Below are positions 1 through 8,835 of a stretch of DNA of 48,407 bases, piece after piece. A model generated the notes under the pieces. It saw only the letters and a list, made by a program, of their open reading frames with translations. It made no database searches and was not told the origin of the DNA. The translations under genes and the position numbers were made by a program. How positions within the stretch are numbered: position 1 is the first letter of the stretch; every line of letters starts with the position of its first letter. Origin of the DNA: Rhodopirellula sp. (lineage in GTDB: Bacteria > Planctomycetota > Planctomycetia > Pirellulales > Pirellulaceae); contig NZVD01000085.1 in the NCBI GenBank assembly GCA_002701385.1, forward strand, positions 29,150 to 77,556, written 5' to 3'.

Positions 1-644
1 ACAATAGCGGTCTGGTAGGCAAGAGTTTCACGATCATTGGAGACGGAGTGGTACTTGATGGGAGAACGGAAGTACCTAAAGACGATTGGGAATTACTAGG
101 AGACAGTACCTACAGTACTCCAGCCCCTTCCGAATTTACAATTCTTTACCTCGATGATAAGCCCGCTGAAAGAGTCACGGTCGAAGATGCGGCGACCTCC
201 ATTCCCGAACTAACGGAGCACCAATGGTGTATGTTTAACCGTCGAATCTATTTCAAGACGGAATCGACGAAATTGCCGCGTGAATATGACCTCACCTATA
301 ACATGCGTAGGGTTGGAATCACTCTGGTGAATTGTCGCAATGTCGTGATCCAGGGATTTGTCGTTCAGGGTTTTCAGTTAGACGGTATCAATGCGCATGA
401 CAACGTGTTTGGCGCCACGGTTCTGGGAGTCGTCGCACGCGGGAATGGGCGTAGCGGCATCAGCGTTGGTGGAGCTTCCCGAGTTACCATCGAATCTTCT
501 TTGGTCGGCAATAACGGCACAGCTCAGATTCGCACGGAAGGCTTTAGCGAGACCAAACTGAAGAACAACGACCTGATCGATGATGACCCCAATGCTCCAG
601 CCTTGGTAAGCGAAGGCGGGAAAGTTAAACAGGTAGACAATTAA
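1..644 (+). CDS. Right-handed beta-helix protein, C-terminal part (5' end outside window)
   Basis: The reading frame is open from the first bases (codons from position 3) with no stop, so the gene begins upstream; the GTG at 48 is an internal valine rather than a convincing start. The visible part contains short hydrophobic-polar repeats of the parallel beta-helix type, for example LVNCRNVVIQGFVVQGF followed by GINAHDN, GISVGGASRVTIESSLV and KLKNNDLID. Such PbH1-like rungs occur in secreted polysaccharide-active or surface proteins. No catalytic motif can be assigned from this fragment, and the substrate is unknown. It converges with the minus-strand gene ending at 712. Confidence 0.75.
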   Translation, partial: NSGLVGKSFTIIGDGVVLDGRTEVPKDDWELLGDSTYSTPAPSEFTILYLDDKPAERVTVEDAATSIPELTEHQWCMFNRRIYFKTESTKLPREYDLTYNMRRVGITLVNCRNVVIQGFVVQGFQLDGINAHDNVFGATVLGVVARGNGRSGISVGGASRVTIESSLVGNNGTAQIRTEGFSETKLKNNDLIDDDPNAPALVSEGGKVKQVDN

Positions 645-661
645 ACAATTGGACCTTTGTT

Positions 662-688
662 CAATGGACTATTGAGAATTGACCATTG
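662..688. other. Weak hairpin between convergent genes
   Basis: A 6-bp inverted repeat (CAATGG at 662-667 and CCATTG at 683-688) with a 15-nt loop lies between the convergent genes ending at 644 and 712. It has no U-tract on either side. It could help end transcription, but the evidence is thin. Confidence 0.25.
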
Positions 689-711
689 CTACATGGTTAA
701 TTGGTTAAAGG

Positions 712-3700
712 TTACAGATTTTGTCCGCCGGGCAGGACAGGGACCTGCAGATTATTCAGATCCAGTGGATTGTTGTTAACCGGTGCCTGCTTTGGAAATG
801 CTATGTCTGAATTGAGATGAAGCTTTCCTTCGTTATATCTAGCCAACCGTAACGTCAGATCGGTTAAGAAGTCTTCGTATCCTCGGCGAGCTTCTGAAGG
901 ACTGATATTATGCAAGATTGCCAATTCACTGGTGAACTGATCAATCATATTGACTGCGGAACCGACCAGACGTTTAGCGGCCTCAAAGTCACCGAGCATT
1001 GCTGTGGCGGCCGCCTGATTCGAAACCAATTGCGCCTTTTGGATAACAGAGACATCCGTCGCCTGCAGCCCTGCCTCAACGAGCCTGAGAGCATATTCAG
1101 GATCCTGCAATTGCGGCTCAGGTGACATCGCATTAATCGTGGCAAGGAAGATCAGCGATTCAATATCGTCGGGATTGGCATTGAGAATGTCTTCACCGAT
1201 GGGAGCTGGCATCGTGACACGAACACATTGTTTCAAATGCTGAACGACGGCCAATATATTTCGCTCTTCATAGGCAATGGTTGCCAGTGTCGAGTGAGCT
1301 TTCCAATGGTCATTGTCGATTTGAGTCGTTGTGAACATGAATTTCCGGGCATCGTCGAGATACTTGGCAACGGTCGCCTGATCCTTCACCTCTCCGGCGT
1401 TGTTCTTAATTCCCAAGATTCGCTGTAGCATGATGGCCAGATCGTAATTCGCTTCGGCGTAGTTGGGATTGAGAATCAATGCATGTTTGAGGTAGGCGAC
1501 TGCTTCGTCGTACTGGCCGTATGTGAATTTGACTTTAGATGCATCACTATAGGCCTTGGCTTCGATATGAGACAAGTTGTGCTGACGCAATACATGGCAA
1601 GCTCCGGTGAGAGCTGGGCCCAGGTCTGGAATGATCGTGGGGATCGGGGTCAGGTGATCGCGAATGATGTTGAGTACAGGCCGATGAAAATCGAGCGATT
1701 CGTTTGTCCTGTATTCCAGGCGTGGGTGGTCATCGTAGAGTAATTGTGTTGTGGAGCCACCGGTCGCCTGCACCATAGTTTTCAATTGGGGGCCGCTGGC
1801 CAGGAAGCAGGAAAGGAAGACGTCTGGATTAGCAAGTTGATGCTTAGCACCTCCCCAGTGTCGGTACTTTAGGTCATCCATGAATAGTGGATTAGCCTGC
1901 ACGTCGAATGTTTTCGAAATTTCGTCCCTTGAGAACGTCTCGGTGTCGTCTCCATTGACTCCCAACAGAAGTAGCTCGGAAGTGTTATACCAAAGCTGCG
2001 CATTTGGAAAAGTCTCGATAAAGGTTGCGACGACAGATTGGAATTCAGCGGCGGCAAGGAATTCCAAGGGGACGAATTGTGAGATTACGCCGCCTTCGTT
2101 AAGGCGTTGGCGAGCTCCCTGATAAAACTCATGGGTGTAAAAGCTTGTGACCCCTGGCCTGAACACCTGCCCAACTTCGATCGAGATGACGTCATATTTT
2201 TCTTCTGTATGTGTAAGATAGTTGCGCCCATCTTCCACAATCAATTCGATATTAGTTTTTTCGCGAGCAGGACTGCTTTCGGCAAGCCAGTCACCGTTGA
2301 AAAAGCGGATCAATAATGGTTCTAGTTCTGCTTCGATTTCAATAAGATGTAACTCGTCGATGTCATGCATCAGGAATCGTTGCGCCGTTTGCCCCGTTCC
2401 TAGTCCGACGACACAGACACTCTTCGGATTCCCGTGAACCAGAGAAGGGATGTGCCCGGCCATGAATTGTTGTGTCCGTTTCGAATTTCCCTGCCATTGT
2501 TTATCAATATGCAGTTCATACAGATCGTTATTCTCGACGACGGTTATGAACGAATTGACTCCTTCAATTAAAGCCAGGTTGGTTCCGTCTAAAGTGGGAA
2601 TCGTTCTGCCCTGGCTAAGCATGTCGAATGGAATTCTTGTTCGTTGAATAAACATACTGTTACTCGACATGCGAATCCCTACAAAGGCGAGCGCGACGAG
2701 GAGAATCCAGCCAACTCGATTTTCAAGCAGGCGGCCGTCCTCGAGTTTCATCCATGCTAGGAATCCTGCCACCACACTGCAGACACTTGTCAGTGCGACG
2801 GCGTTTTCAAGCCCCAGGCGAGGTAAGATTAGAAAACCAACCAGGATGGAGCCGATGATTCCTCCGCATGTGTTCAGAGCCGACAGACGACCGACATCGG
2901 CGCCAATACCGCTGGCATTGGCGTTGGCCAGGCGAATACCTAAAGGAAAGGCCATCCCGGCCATGATGGAAGGTATGAGCATGATCATGCCAATCAATAT
3001 TAGTTGTTGGCTTAAACGCCCCGTACCGAACGATTCCATGAAGTTAATCCAGACAATTTCAGCTGGAGCCATGATGATCGCAAATGTGATCAGCCCACTG
3101 AGAATCATCAGGGCACCGAATTGAAAGGTGTTACGTTTAAAGTCCGGTTTGATACTGGAGGCAAACAGGCTTCCCAGCACAATACCGAAGAGTATAACGG
3201 TCAACGTAAGCGTGTATGTGTAGACATTGTTGTCGATCAGAAGAGTGAGGAATCGAGTCCAGACTACTTCGTTTCCAAGTGCGGTGAATCCCGCTAACGC
3301 AAAAACCCATCCCAACGCTTTGGATTTCTGAGTCCCGGTTTCAGAGTCTTCTTCATTCGCAGCCGGTGCTTCTTCGTCGTCGGCTGTAATCGGCGATGGT
3401 AGTTGTAGGGACAGTACCGTGGCTCCGATAAGGAGATTGATGCCGCCGGCAAGAAAGATGGATGTGTTAATGCCAATCGAGGGTAGTAACAAGAATCCAC
3501 AGATCGCTGCGCCAATGGTGGCGCCGAGTGTATTTAGAGCGTAGAGCCAACTTACCGAATTCAAAACACCGTTTTGATGACGGACAAATTGACGGCAAAA
3601 CAGCGGAAGTGTCGCTCCCATCAAAATAGTTGGTGGAAGAAGGCAGAGACTTACCAGAACAGCACGCACAGCTAGTGATGCGAGCAAGGATCCTCGGATT

Positions 3701-4047
3701 GAGTCATAGATGGTGGTATAGATGGAATCCACCAACGGTAAAAGAAAGACACTGACGATACATAGCAAGCCAACTGCGATTTCGATCTTCCCATAGAGCT
3801 TAATAGGAGTGGCTAGGTTTTTAGTACGCTTTCCAAACAAGTGACTTCCAATCGCCAAGCCGCCAAAGAAGACGGCCAATACCGTACTGACGGCATAGGT
3901 TGTTCCACCCACAATGACGCTGGCTTTGCGGATCCAGCTGATTTCGTAGACCAGTGCTGCGAAGCCGGATAGGACAAAGCAAATAAGGGCAACTAGTTCT
4001 GGTTTGCTGAGGGAAGAGTTTGGAGAGGCAGTAGTATTTTCGGACAT
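712..4047 (-). CDS. Fused polytopic membrane / spermidine-synthase-like / TPR protein
   Basis: About 1111 residues if translation starts at the ATG at 4047 (MSENTTAS). The frame extends upstream to a TTG at 4122, which I consider less likely. Residues ~15-460 form two blocks of hydrophobic helices typical of the membrane-embedded spermine/spermidine synthase family (start LVALICFVLSGFAALVYEIS). Residues ~520-770 are a Rossmann methyltransferase-like aminopropyltransferase domain with the SAM/dcSAM loop VVGLGTGQTAQRF and acidic strand end LHLIEIEAELE. The C-terminal ~250 residues carry TPR-like repeats (YGQYDEAVAYLKHALILNPNYAEA). Related fused proteins are common in planctomycetes and often lack a proven polyamine role, so the substrate is open. 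It lies downstream of birA on the same strand and may be co-transcribed. Confidence 0.8.
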   Translation of the reverse strand: MSENTTASPNSSLSKPELVALICFVLSGFAALVYEISWIRKASVIVGGTTYAVSTVLAVFFGGLAIGSHLFGKRTKNLATPIKLYGKIEIAVGLLCIVSVFLLPLVDSIYTTIYDSIRGSLLASLAVRAVLVSLCLLPPTILMGATLPLFCRQFVRHQNGVLNSVSWLYALNTLGATIGAAICGFLLLPSIGINTSIFLAGGINLLIGATVLSLQLPSPITADDEEAPAANEEDSETGTQKSKALGWVFALAGFTALGNEVVWTRFLTLLIDNNVYTYTLTLTVILFGIVLGSLFASSIKPDFKRNTFQFGALMILSGLITFAIIMAPAEIVWINFMESFGTGRLSQQLILIGMIMLIPSIMAGMAFPLGIRLANANASGIGADVGRLSALNTCGGIIGSILVGFLILPRLGLENAVALTSVCSVVAGFLAWMKLEDGRLLENRVGWILLVALAFVGIRMSSNSMFIQRTRIPFDMLSQGRTIPTLDGTNLALIEGVNSFITVVENNDLYELHIDKQWQGNSKRTQQFMAGHIPSLVHGNPKSVCVVGLGTGQTAQRFLMHDIDELHLIEIEAELEPLLIRFFNGDWLAESSPAREKTNIELIVEDGRNYLTHTEEKYDVISIEVGQVFRPGVTSFYTHEFYQGARQRLNEGGVISQFVPLEFLAAAEFQSVVATFIETFPNAQLWYNTSELLLLGVNGDDTETFSRDEISKTFDVQANPLFMDDLKYRHWGGAKHQLANPDVFLSCFLASGPQLKTMVQATGGSTTQLLYDDHPRLEYRTNESLDFHRPVLNIIRDHLTPIPTIIPDLGPALTGACHVLRQHNLSHIEAKAYSDASKVKFTYGQYDEAVAYLKHALILNPNYAEANYDLAIMLQRILGIKNNAGEVKDQATVAKYLDDARKFMFTTTQIDNDHWKAHSTLATIAYEERNILAVVQHLKQCVRVTMPAPIGEDILNANPDDIESLIFLATINAMSPEPQLQDPEYALRLVEAGLQATDVSVIQKAQLVSNQAAATAMLGDFEAAKRLVGSAVNMIDQFTSELAILHNISPSEARRGYEDFLTDLTLRLARYNEGKLHLNSDIAFPKQAPVNNNPLDLNNLQVPVLPGGQNL

Positions 4048-4149
4048 GGCTAACAGGTCATACAGACCGATTGAATAATGTGGAAATCGTGCAGGGTCAG
4101 ACACAGTGGGGCATGAAGTCAATACGAACGGACTTGCCAGTTCGTTCTG

Positions 4150-4920
4150 CTAAATAACAGCCGAGCCTGAGTAAAAAGGCCTGATTTCACTCTCGATTTC
4201 CAGTAAAAGAGCTCCGTCTACCTGAACGCCGTGACAATGCCCTTGAAACCGAATATCACCTTGAACGAAATCTACCTCGCTACCATTTAACATACAACGC
4301 GGATTCCAGAGCGACGGGATATCAGCTGTATTTGCTATAACTTGGCCGTAAAAGTTCTCCAGTTGCTGGAGTATCTCGATCAATACGTCGGTTAGCGGTA
4401 CATCTGTATCGGTTACATCGGTTATAGAAATACTTTTGGAAGCGACATCAAAGGGGGCGTTAGCAAGCGAGTTATTGACATTAATCCCAATACCGATGAC
4501 CAACGTTTGTGGGCTTTCCTGAGTCGTTTCAATTAGGATGCCTCCGAGTTTCTTGCGATGCAGGAAAATATCGTTGGGCCATTTGAGTTGGACTGATTGC
4601 GGAAGCCATGGCTCAAGTGCTTCTGCAACCGCAATGCCGGTGACGAGTCCTAGGGAGGCCAGCGCATTCCCCCTTAGTTCCGGGAAGTATTTTATCAGTG
4701 AAAAAGTCAGAGCACCTGAATCGGCATGCCAGCGATGGTTTCCCCGACCGCGTCCGGCATTCTGTTGTTCCGTAAGAACCAAAACATTGTCCAAAGTGGA
4801 GTCTGCTTTAATGCGTTGTAACGCAGACGTATTTGTAGATTCAGTCGATTCAAAATACTCGATTGAATCCAGTGAAGTTGCCTGACGAATTTTCGTCAAT
4901 TGAAATGGCATGCCCGACAT
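4150..4920 (-). CDS. birA: Biotin--[acetyl-CoA-carboxylase] ligase
   Basis: This 256-residue enzyme activates biotin with ATP and transfers it to the biotin carboxyl carrier protein. The biotinyl-AMP loop is visible as GRGRGNHRWHADSGALTFSL, followed by LKWPNDIFLHRKKLGGILIE, both hallmarks of the BPL catalytic core; a short C-terminal BPL_C-like region follows. There is no N-terminal helix-turn-helix, so this is a monofunctional ligase without the repressor function of E. coli BirA. The ATG at 4920 lies 44 nt after the pckA stop on the same strand. The link with pckA (anaplerosis) and biotin-dependent carboxylation is plausible but inferred. Confidence 0.93.
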   Translation of the reverse strand: MSGMPFQLTKIRQATSLDSIEYFESTESTNTSALQRIKADSTLDNVLVLTEQQNAGRGRGNHRWHADSGALTFSLIKYFPELRGNALASLGLVTGIAVAEALEPWLPQSVQLKWPNDIFLHRKKLGGILIETTQESPQTLVIGIGINVNNSLANAPFDVASKSISITDVTDTDVPLTDVLIEILQQLENFYGQVIANTADIPSLWNPRCMLNGSEVDFVQGDIRFQGHCHGVQVDGALLLEIESEIRPFYSGSAVI

Positions 4921-4964
4921 AACGAGTTTCCGGAATTAAAAACTAGTCCTGGACAAAGAGTGCT

Positions 4965-6554
4965 TTAACCGGTCTTCCGTAGTGGATACCCCGGGCCTGC
5001 CGCGAGGACTTCCTCATCCACTTGATCAATGTACTTCGTAAAGTTGTCTCTGAAAAGCTGGGCTAGTTGCTCGGCCGACTTGTCATAAGCTAAAGGATCT
5101 TTCCAGGTGACCCGTGGAGTGAGAATTTCAGTGGGACAGCCAGACACCTTATGAGGGATAGCTAGCCCAAAGACAGCCTCTGTTTGAGTGGGAGTTTCGG
5201 CCAATTGTCCGTCGTGTATGGCATTAATGATTGCACGGGTGGTTTTGAGTTGAATACGTTCGCCTTCGCCAACTCCTCCGCCGGACCAGCCGGTGTTGAC
5301 CAGCCAGGCATGCGTCCCATGTTCATGCATTTTTTCGGCGAGTAGCTGGCTGTAACGATTGGGGTGATGCACTAAAAAGGCAGCTCCGAAACAGGCAGAG
5401 AACGTGGCTTCTGGTTTGGTGACTCCCATCTCTGTCCCAGCGACTTTTGCAGTGTAGCCGTTAAGAAAAAAGTAACTGGCCTGAGCAGGTGTTAGCTTCG
5501 AAACGGGCGGTAGAATCCCAAAAGCATCACAGGTGAGCAATATGATGTTACTCGGATGGGCTCCGACACATGGAATGGCAGCATTGTCGATGAAGTCGAT
5601 CGGATAAGCCGCACGCGTGTTTTGAGTGAGTTGTGTATCCGTAAAATCGACCGCGCGAGTAGTCGGGTCAACATACGTGTTTTCCAAAACCGTGCCAAAT
5701 CGAATGGCATTGTAAATCTCTGGTTCAGACGCGGCGGTCAAATCAATGACCTTGGCGTAGCATCCACCTTCAATATTAAAGACGCCCTTGTCCGTCCAGC
5801 AATGTTCGTCGTCACCAATCAGCGACCTTGAAGCGTCAGCGGACAACGTGGTTTTACCGGTGCCAGACAAACCGAAAAAGAGTGCGACGCTGCCATCGTC
5901 ACCGGCATTGGCGCTACAGTGCATGGAAAGGATCGACTGTTGGGGCATTAAGTAATGCATGACAGTGAAAATCCCTTTCTTCATTTCACCGGCATACTGA
6001 GTGCCCAGTATGGTTAACTCTTTGGATTCCAGATTGAGAGCGACGCTGGTCGTACTGCTATTTCCCTCGAGTTCAGGATCAGCCGGGCATTCGCCTGCAT
6101 TAAGGATCGTGTAGTCGGGCTTGCCAAACTGCTCAAGTTGCTCGGCAGTCGGTCGAATCAGCATGTTGTGCATGAACAGAGCATGGTAAGGACGTGCGCA
6201 GATGATTCGTACTTTGATTTGGTGCTGAGGGTCCCAGCCTGCAAATCCGTCCATCACATACAGATGGTCGCACTCTTCAAGAAACTCGACTGCACGCAAT
6301 CGATTGGCCTGATAGGACTTTTCGCTCAATGGGATATTAACCGGTCCCCACCAGATGTCGTCCTGTGATTCAGGATTGGTGACAATGCGTTTGTCGAGTG
6401 GACTGCGTCCAGTCTTTTCGTGCGAGCAATTACAGAGTGCTCCGGAGTCAACAATCTCGGCCTGGTCAAACCGAACGGCATGTTCGTACAAGACCGACGG
6501 AGCAAGATTGCGATAGACGTTTAAGTTACTAATTCCGTGGTGTCTGAGATTCAT
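4965..6554 (-). CDS. pckA: Phosphoenolpyruvate carboxykinase (ATP)
   Basis: This 529-residue enzyme converts oxaloacetate plus ATP to phosphoenolpyruvate, CO2 and ADP, the entry step of gluconeogenesis. The kinase-1a P-loop GLSGTGKTTLS is near residues 227-240, followed by GDDEHCWTD, the metal/ATP-binding kinase-2 region. The substrate-binding TGRSPLDK is near the N-terminus, and NTGWSGGGVGEGERI matches the C-terminal nucleotide site. Length and motif order fit the ATP-dependent, not the GTP-dependent, family. ATG start at 6554. It appears to be the first gene of a minus-strand cluster with birA and the spermidine-synthase-like gene. The 231-nt divergent spacer to the BNR gene (6555-6785) must hold its promoter, but I could not pick a convincing one. 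Confidence 0.96.
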   Translation of the reverse strand: MNLRHHGISNLNVYRNLAPSVLYEHAVRFDQAEIVDSGALCNCSHEKTGRSPLDKRIVTNPESQDDIWWGPVNIPLSEKSYQANRLRAVEFLEECDHLYVMDGFAGWDPQHQIKVRIICARPYHALFMHNMLIRPTAEQLEQFGKPDYTILNAGECPADPELEGNSSTTSVALNLESKELTILGTQYAGEMKKGIFTVMHYLMPQQSILSMHCSANAGDDGSVALFFGLSGTGKTTLSADASRSLIGDDEHCWTDKGVFNIEGGCYAKVIDLTAASEPEIYNAIRFGTVLENTYVDPTTRAVDFTDTQLTQNTRAAYPIDFIDNAAIPCVGAHPSNIILLTCDAFGILPPVSKLTPAQASYFFLNGYTAKVAGTEMGVTKPEATFSACFGAAFLVHHPNRYSQLLAEKMHEHGTHAWLVNTGWSGGGVGEGERIQLKTTRAIINAIHDGQLAETPTQTEAVFGLAIPHKVSGCPTEILTPRVTWKDPLAYDKSAEQLAQLFRDNFTKYIDQVDEEVLAAGPGYPLRKTG

Positions 6555-6785
6555 GTTCTCGACTCCGGACAGCGACTAAAAATAGTAAGCAATGATCTGT
6601 GAATCAAAGAGGGTAGGACATTTAGTGTCTAAACGTCCCCTGTTGAGGAATTCTTTAAGCCAAATGAAAAATTGGAATGGTTGTTTTTGAAAAAAGGCAA
6701 ATTTCTTAAACTACCTGCATTAAGATGGAAGGCTGTTGAACTTTAAAGCTCCAGTGAAAACTCCAACCATTTAAAGACTCAGGCA

Positions 6786-7937
6786 ATGAAACGACGCTCA
6801 GCAATTCAGCTTTCGATGGCATCTGTAGCATCCCTTGCATCGATTGGATTACCACGGCATTCCGGATTGGTCGCTAAGACCAAGATTCAATCCACTCAGG
6901 TGATCGATGTGAGTGTTGGGCACTATAGCGGTTGGCCTACTTTAGCTAAACGCGCTAATGGTCAATTAGTTTTAGTTGCTTCCGGTACCCGTGAATCGCA
7001 CGTGTGTCCCTTTGGTTCGGTACAGTTGTATCGAAGTAATGATCGAGGTAACACCTGGTTGTTGCCTCAGACGATTTTAGATACGCCCATCGACGATCGG
7101 GATGCAGGTATTCTAGAAACGGATCAGGGCACGCTTCTGGCAACGACCTTTACTTCGAATGCGTATGTCTCGATTTTGGAAAAGGCCCGAGCCGAAGGAG
7201 GCTGGGATGCCGAGCGATTGAAGCAGTGGGAATTAGCTCATCAACGAGTGACCGCGGAAGAATTGCAGGCAACACTGGGGACGTGGATGATCCGATCCAC
7301 CGACGGAGGGATCACCTGGTCAAAACCCTATGATTGCATTTTGAATAGCCCGCATGGCCCTGTTCAACTGGCCAACGGGAATCAGCTGTACGCCGGAAAG
7401 CATCTGTGGCGGGAAGATAGTTACATAGGTACGGTGCTATCAGAAGATGACGGAAGGACCTGGCAGCGACAGGCACGAATTCCCACACGCGTTGGGGATG
7501 ATCCAGCTCAATACCATGAACTGCATGCTGTAGAGGCAGTGAGCGGAAAGTTGATTGTTCATATCCGGAATCACAATACGAAAAATGCAGGGGAAACGTT
7601 GCAGTCGGAGTCGACCGACGGTGGGAAGACCTGGAGTGTGCCACATTCCATTGGGGTTTGGGGCTTTCCGTCTCACTTACTGCGTTTACAGGATGGTCGA
7701 CTGTTAATGTCTTATGGATATCGCCGTGGGTCGATGGGAAACCAGGCTCGCCTGAGTGAAGACGAAGGTGATTCATGGTCTGAGCCGATGACCATCAGTG
7801 ACAATGCAGATAATTACGATTTGGGATACGTGACCACCGTGGAATTTGATGATGGCGAGTTGCTTAGTGTTTGGTATGAAAAGATGGCTGGGAGTTCCAA
7901 GGCTGTTTTGCGCCAGGCACGGTGGAGTCTTACGTAA
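6786..7937 (+). CDS. BNR/Asp-box sialidase-family protein with twin-arginine-like leader
   Basis: 383 residues. The start MKRRSAIQLSMASVASLASIG has a paired arginine and a hydrophobic stretch, resembling a Tat signal without the full consensus. Five Asp boxes (S-x-D-x-G-x-[TS]-W) are visible: SNDRGNTW (about residue 84), STDGGITW, SEDDGRTW, STDGGKTW and SEDEGDSW, spaced as in a six-bladed sialidase propeller. Members hydrolyse sialic acids or other sugars, but many planctomycete copies are of unknown substrate. I did not verify the arginine triad or nucleophilic tyrosine. Its TAA overlaps the next ATG (TAATG), so the CPBP protease gene is translationally coupled to it. Confidence 0.85.
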   Translation: MKRRSAIQLSMASVASLASIGLPRHSGLVAKTKIQSTQVIDVSVGHYSGWPTLAKRANGQLVLVASGTRESHVCPFGSVQLYRSNDRGNTWLLPQTILDTPIDDRDAGILETDQGTLLATTFTSNAYVSILEKARAEGGWDAERLKQWELAHQRVTAEELQATLGTWMIRSTDGGITWSKPYDCILNSPHGPVQLANGNQLYAGKHLWREDSYIGTVLSEDDGRTWQRQARIPTRVGDDPAQYHELHAVEAVSGKLIVHIRNHNTKNAGETLQSESTDGGKTWSVPHSIGVWGFPSHLLRLQDGRLLMSYGYRRGSMGNQARLSEDEGDSWSEPMTISDNADNYDLGYVTTVEFDDGELLSVWYEKMAGSSKAVLRQARWSLT

Positions 7938-8695
7938 TGCCGGAAGATACCAGGCTTTGTGAATTGTCGGTGCGACAGCCCGGCGAAGAGTTATCGTTGG
8001 CAGAGAGAATTCCTCTGTCCTTGTGGTTTGCCATGACGTACCCGTTTGTGTTGACGGTGATCTATTTCATATTCATGAATGGTCGCGACACAGGGATTCA
8101 AAACACTGTCTTCAGTTCACTCAAATTGATTCAGTTTGCCTTCCCGGCAGTGTTTGTGTTTTTGGTTTGTCGTGAGTCAATTGAGCTGCCTGTTTGGAAG
8201 AAACCGGCAATGAGACTCGGAGTGGTCTTTGGCATACTGATTCTCGTAGCAGCGTTGGGATTGTATTTTGGCCTGCTGAAGGGAACGGCACCTTATATGC
8301 ACCTTAAATCGAAGGTGCTGGGGAAAGTGGAAGGCTTTGGACTGGCAAGTGCCGGAGCCTATGCGGCCTTTGCTATTTTTTACTCGGTCATTCATTCCGG
8401 AATGGAAGAGTATTATTGGCGATGGTTTGTGTATAAGCGATTGGCGAAATCGGTTCCGGATTGTTTGGCGATTTGTTTTTCCAGTATTGGCTTTATGGCA
8501 CACCATGTGGTGATCATGGTGGTGTTTTTTGGACTGACTTCACCGCTGGCCTACCTGTTTTCGATAGGCGTGGCCGTGGGCGGTGCGTTTTGGGCCTGGC
8601 TATATGGGCGGTCGGGGAATTTCATGGCCGTTTGGTTGAGCCATGCGATTGTTGACACCGCACTATTTATCATCGGCTACGACCTGATTTTCTGA
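7937..8695 (+). CDS. CPBP-family (CAAX/Abi-type) intramembrane metalloprotease
   Basis: 252 residues with about seven hydrophobic segments. The CPBP signature motifs are in order: the EE pair at residues 157-158 in HSGMEEYYWRW, then GFMAHHVVIM and WLSHAIVDTA, which supply the glutamates and histidines of the membrane active site. I chose the ATG at 7937 because it overlaps the preceding stop codon as TAATG; the frame also has a GTG at 7922 inside the sialidase gene. The family includes type II CAAX endopeptidases and bacteriocin-immunity proteins. The substrate here is unknown, and pairing with an exported BNR protein suggests a cell-envelope job only by inference. Confidence 0.85.
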   Translation: MPEDTRLCELSVRQPGEELSLAERIPLSLWFAMTYPFVLTVIYFIFMNGRDTGIQNTVFSSLKLIQFAFPAVFVFLVCRESIELPVWKKPAMRLGVVFGILILVAALGLYFGLLKGTAPYMHLKSKVLGKVEGFGLASAGAYAAFAIFYSVIHSGMEEYYWRWFVYKRLAKSVPDCLAICFSSIGFMAHHVVIMVVFFGLTSPLAYLFSIGVAVGGAFWAWLYGRSGNFMAVWLSHAIVDTALFIIGYDLIF

Positions 8696-8762
8696 TGGAA
8701 GTTGTTTGCGGCGGTGGTTAGATCAATGAGTCTGATGTTCGTAACGGCTGGACTTAGATAAA

Positions 8763-8822
8763 CTAAAACCATTGAAAAGACTCATTTTTCGAGTTAGGAA
8801 TCATTGGCTAAATCGGTTTTAG
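8763..8822 (+). promoter_or_regulatory. Inverted repeat in the M32 peptidase leader, right arm touching the Shine-Dalgarno
   Basis: CTAAAACC (8763-8770) is perfectly complementary to GGTTTTAG (8815-8822). The right arm runs into AGAAGGA, the likely ribosome-binding site 8 nt or so before the ATG at 8836. A fold could influence initiation, but the arms are AT-rich and 44 nt apart, so chance is possible. Confidence 0.25.
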
Positions 8823-8835
8823 AAGGAACTCCACT

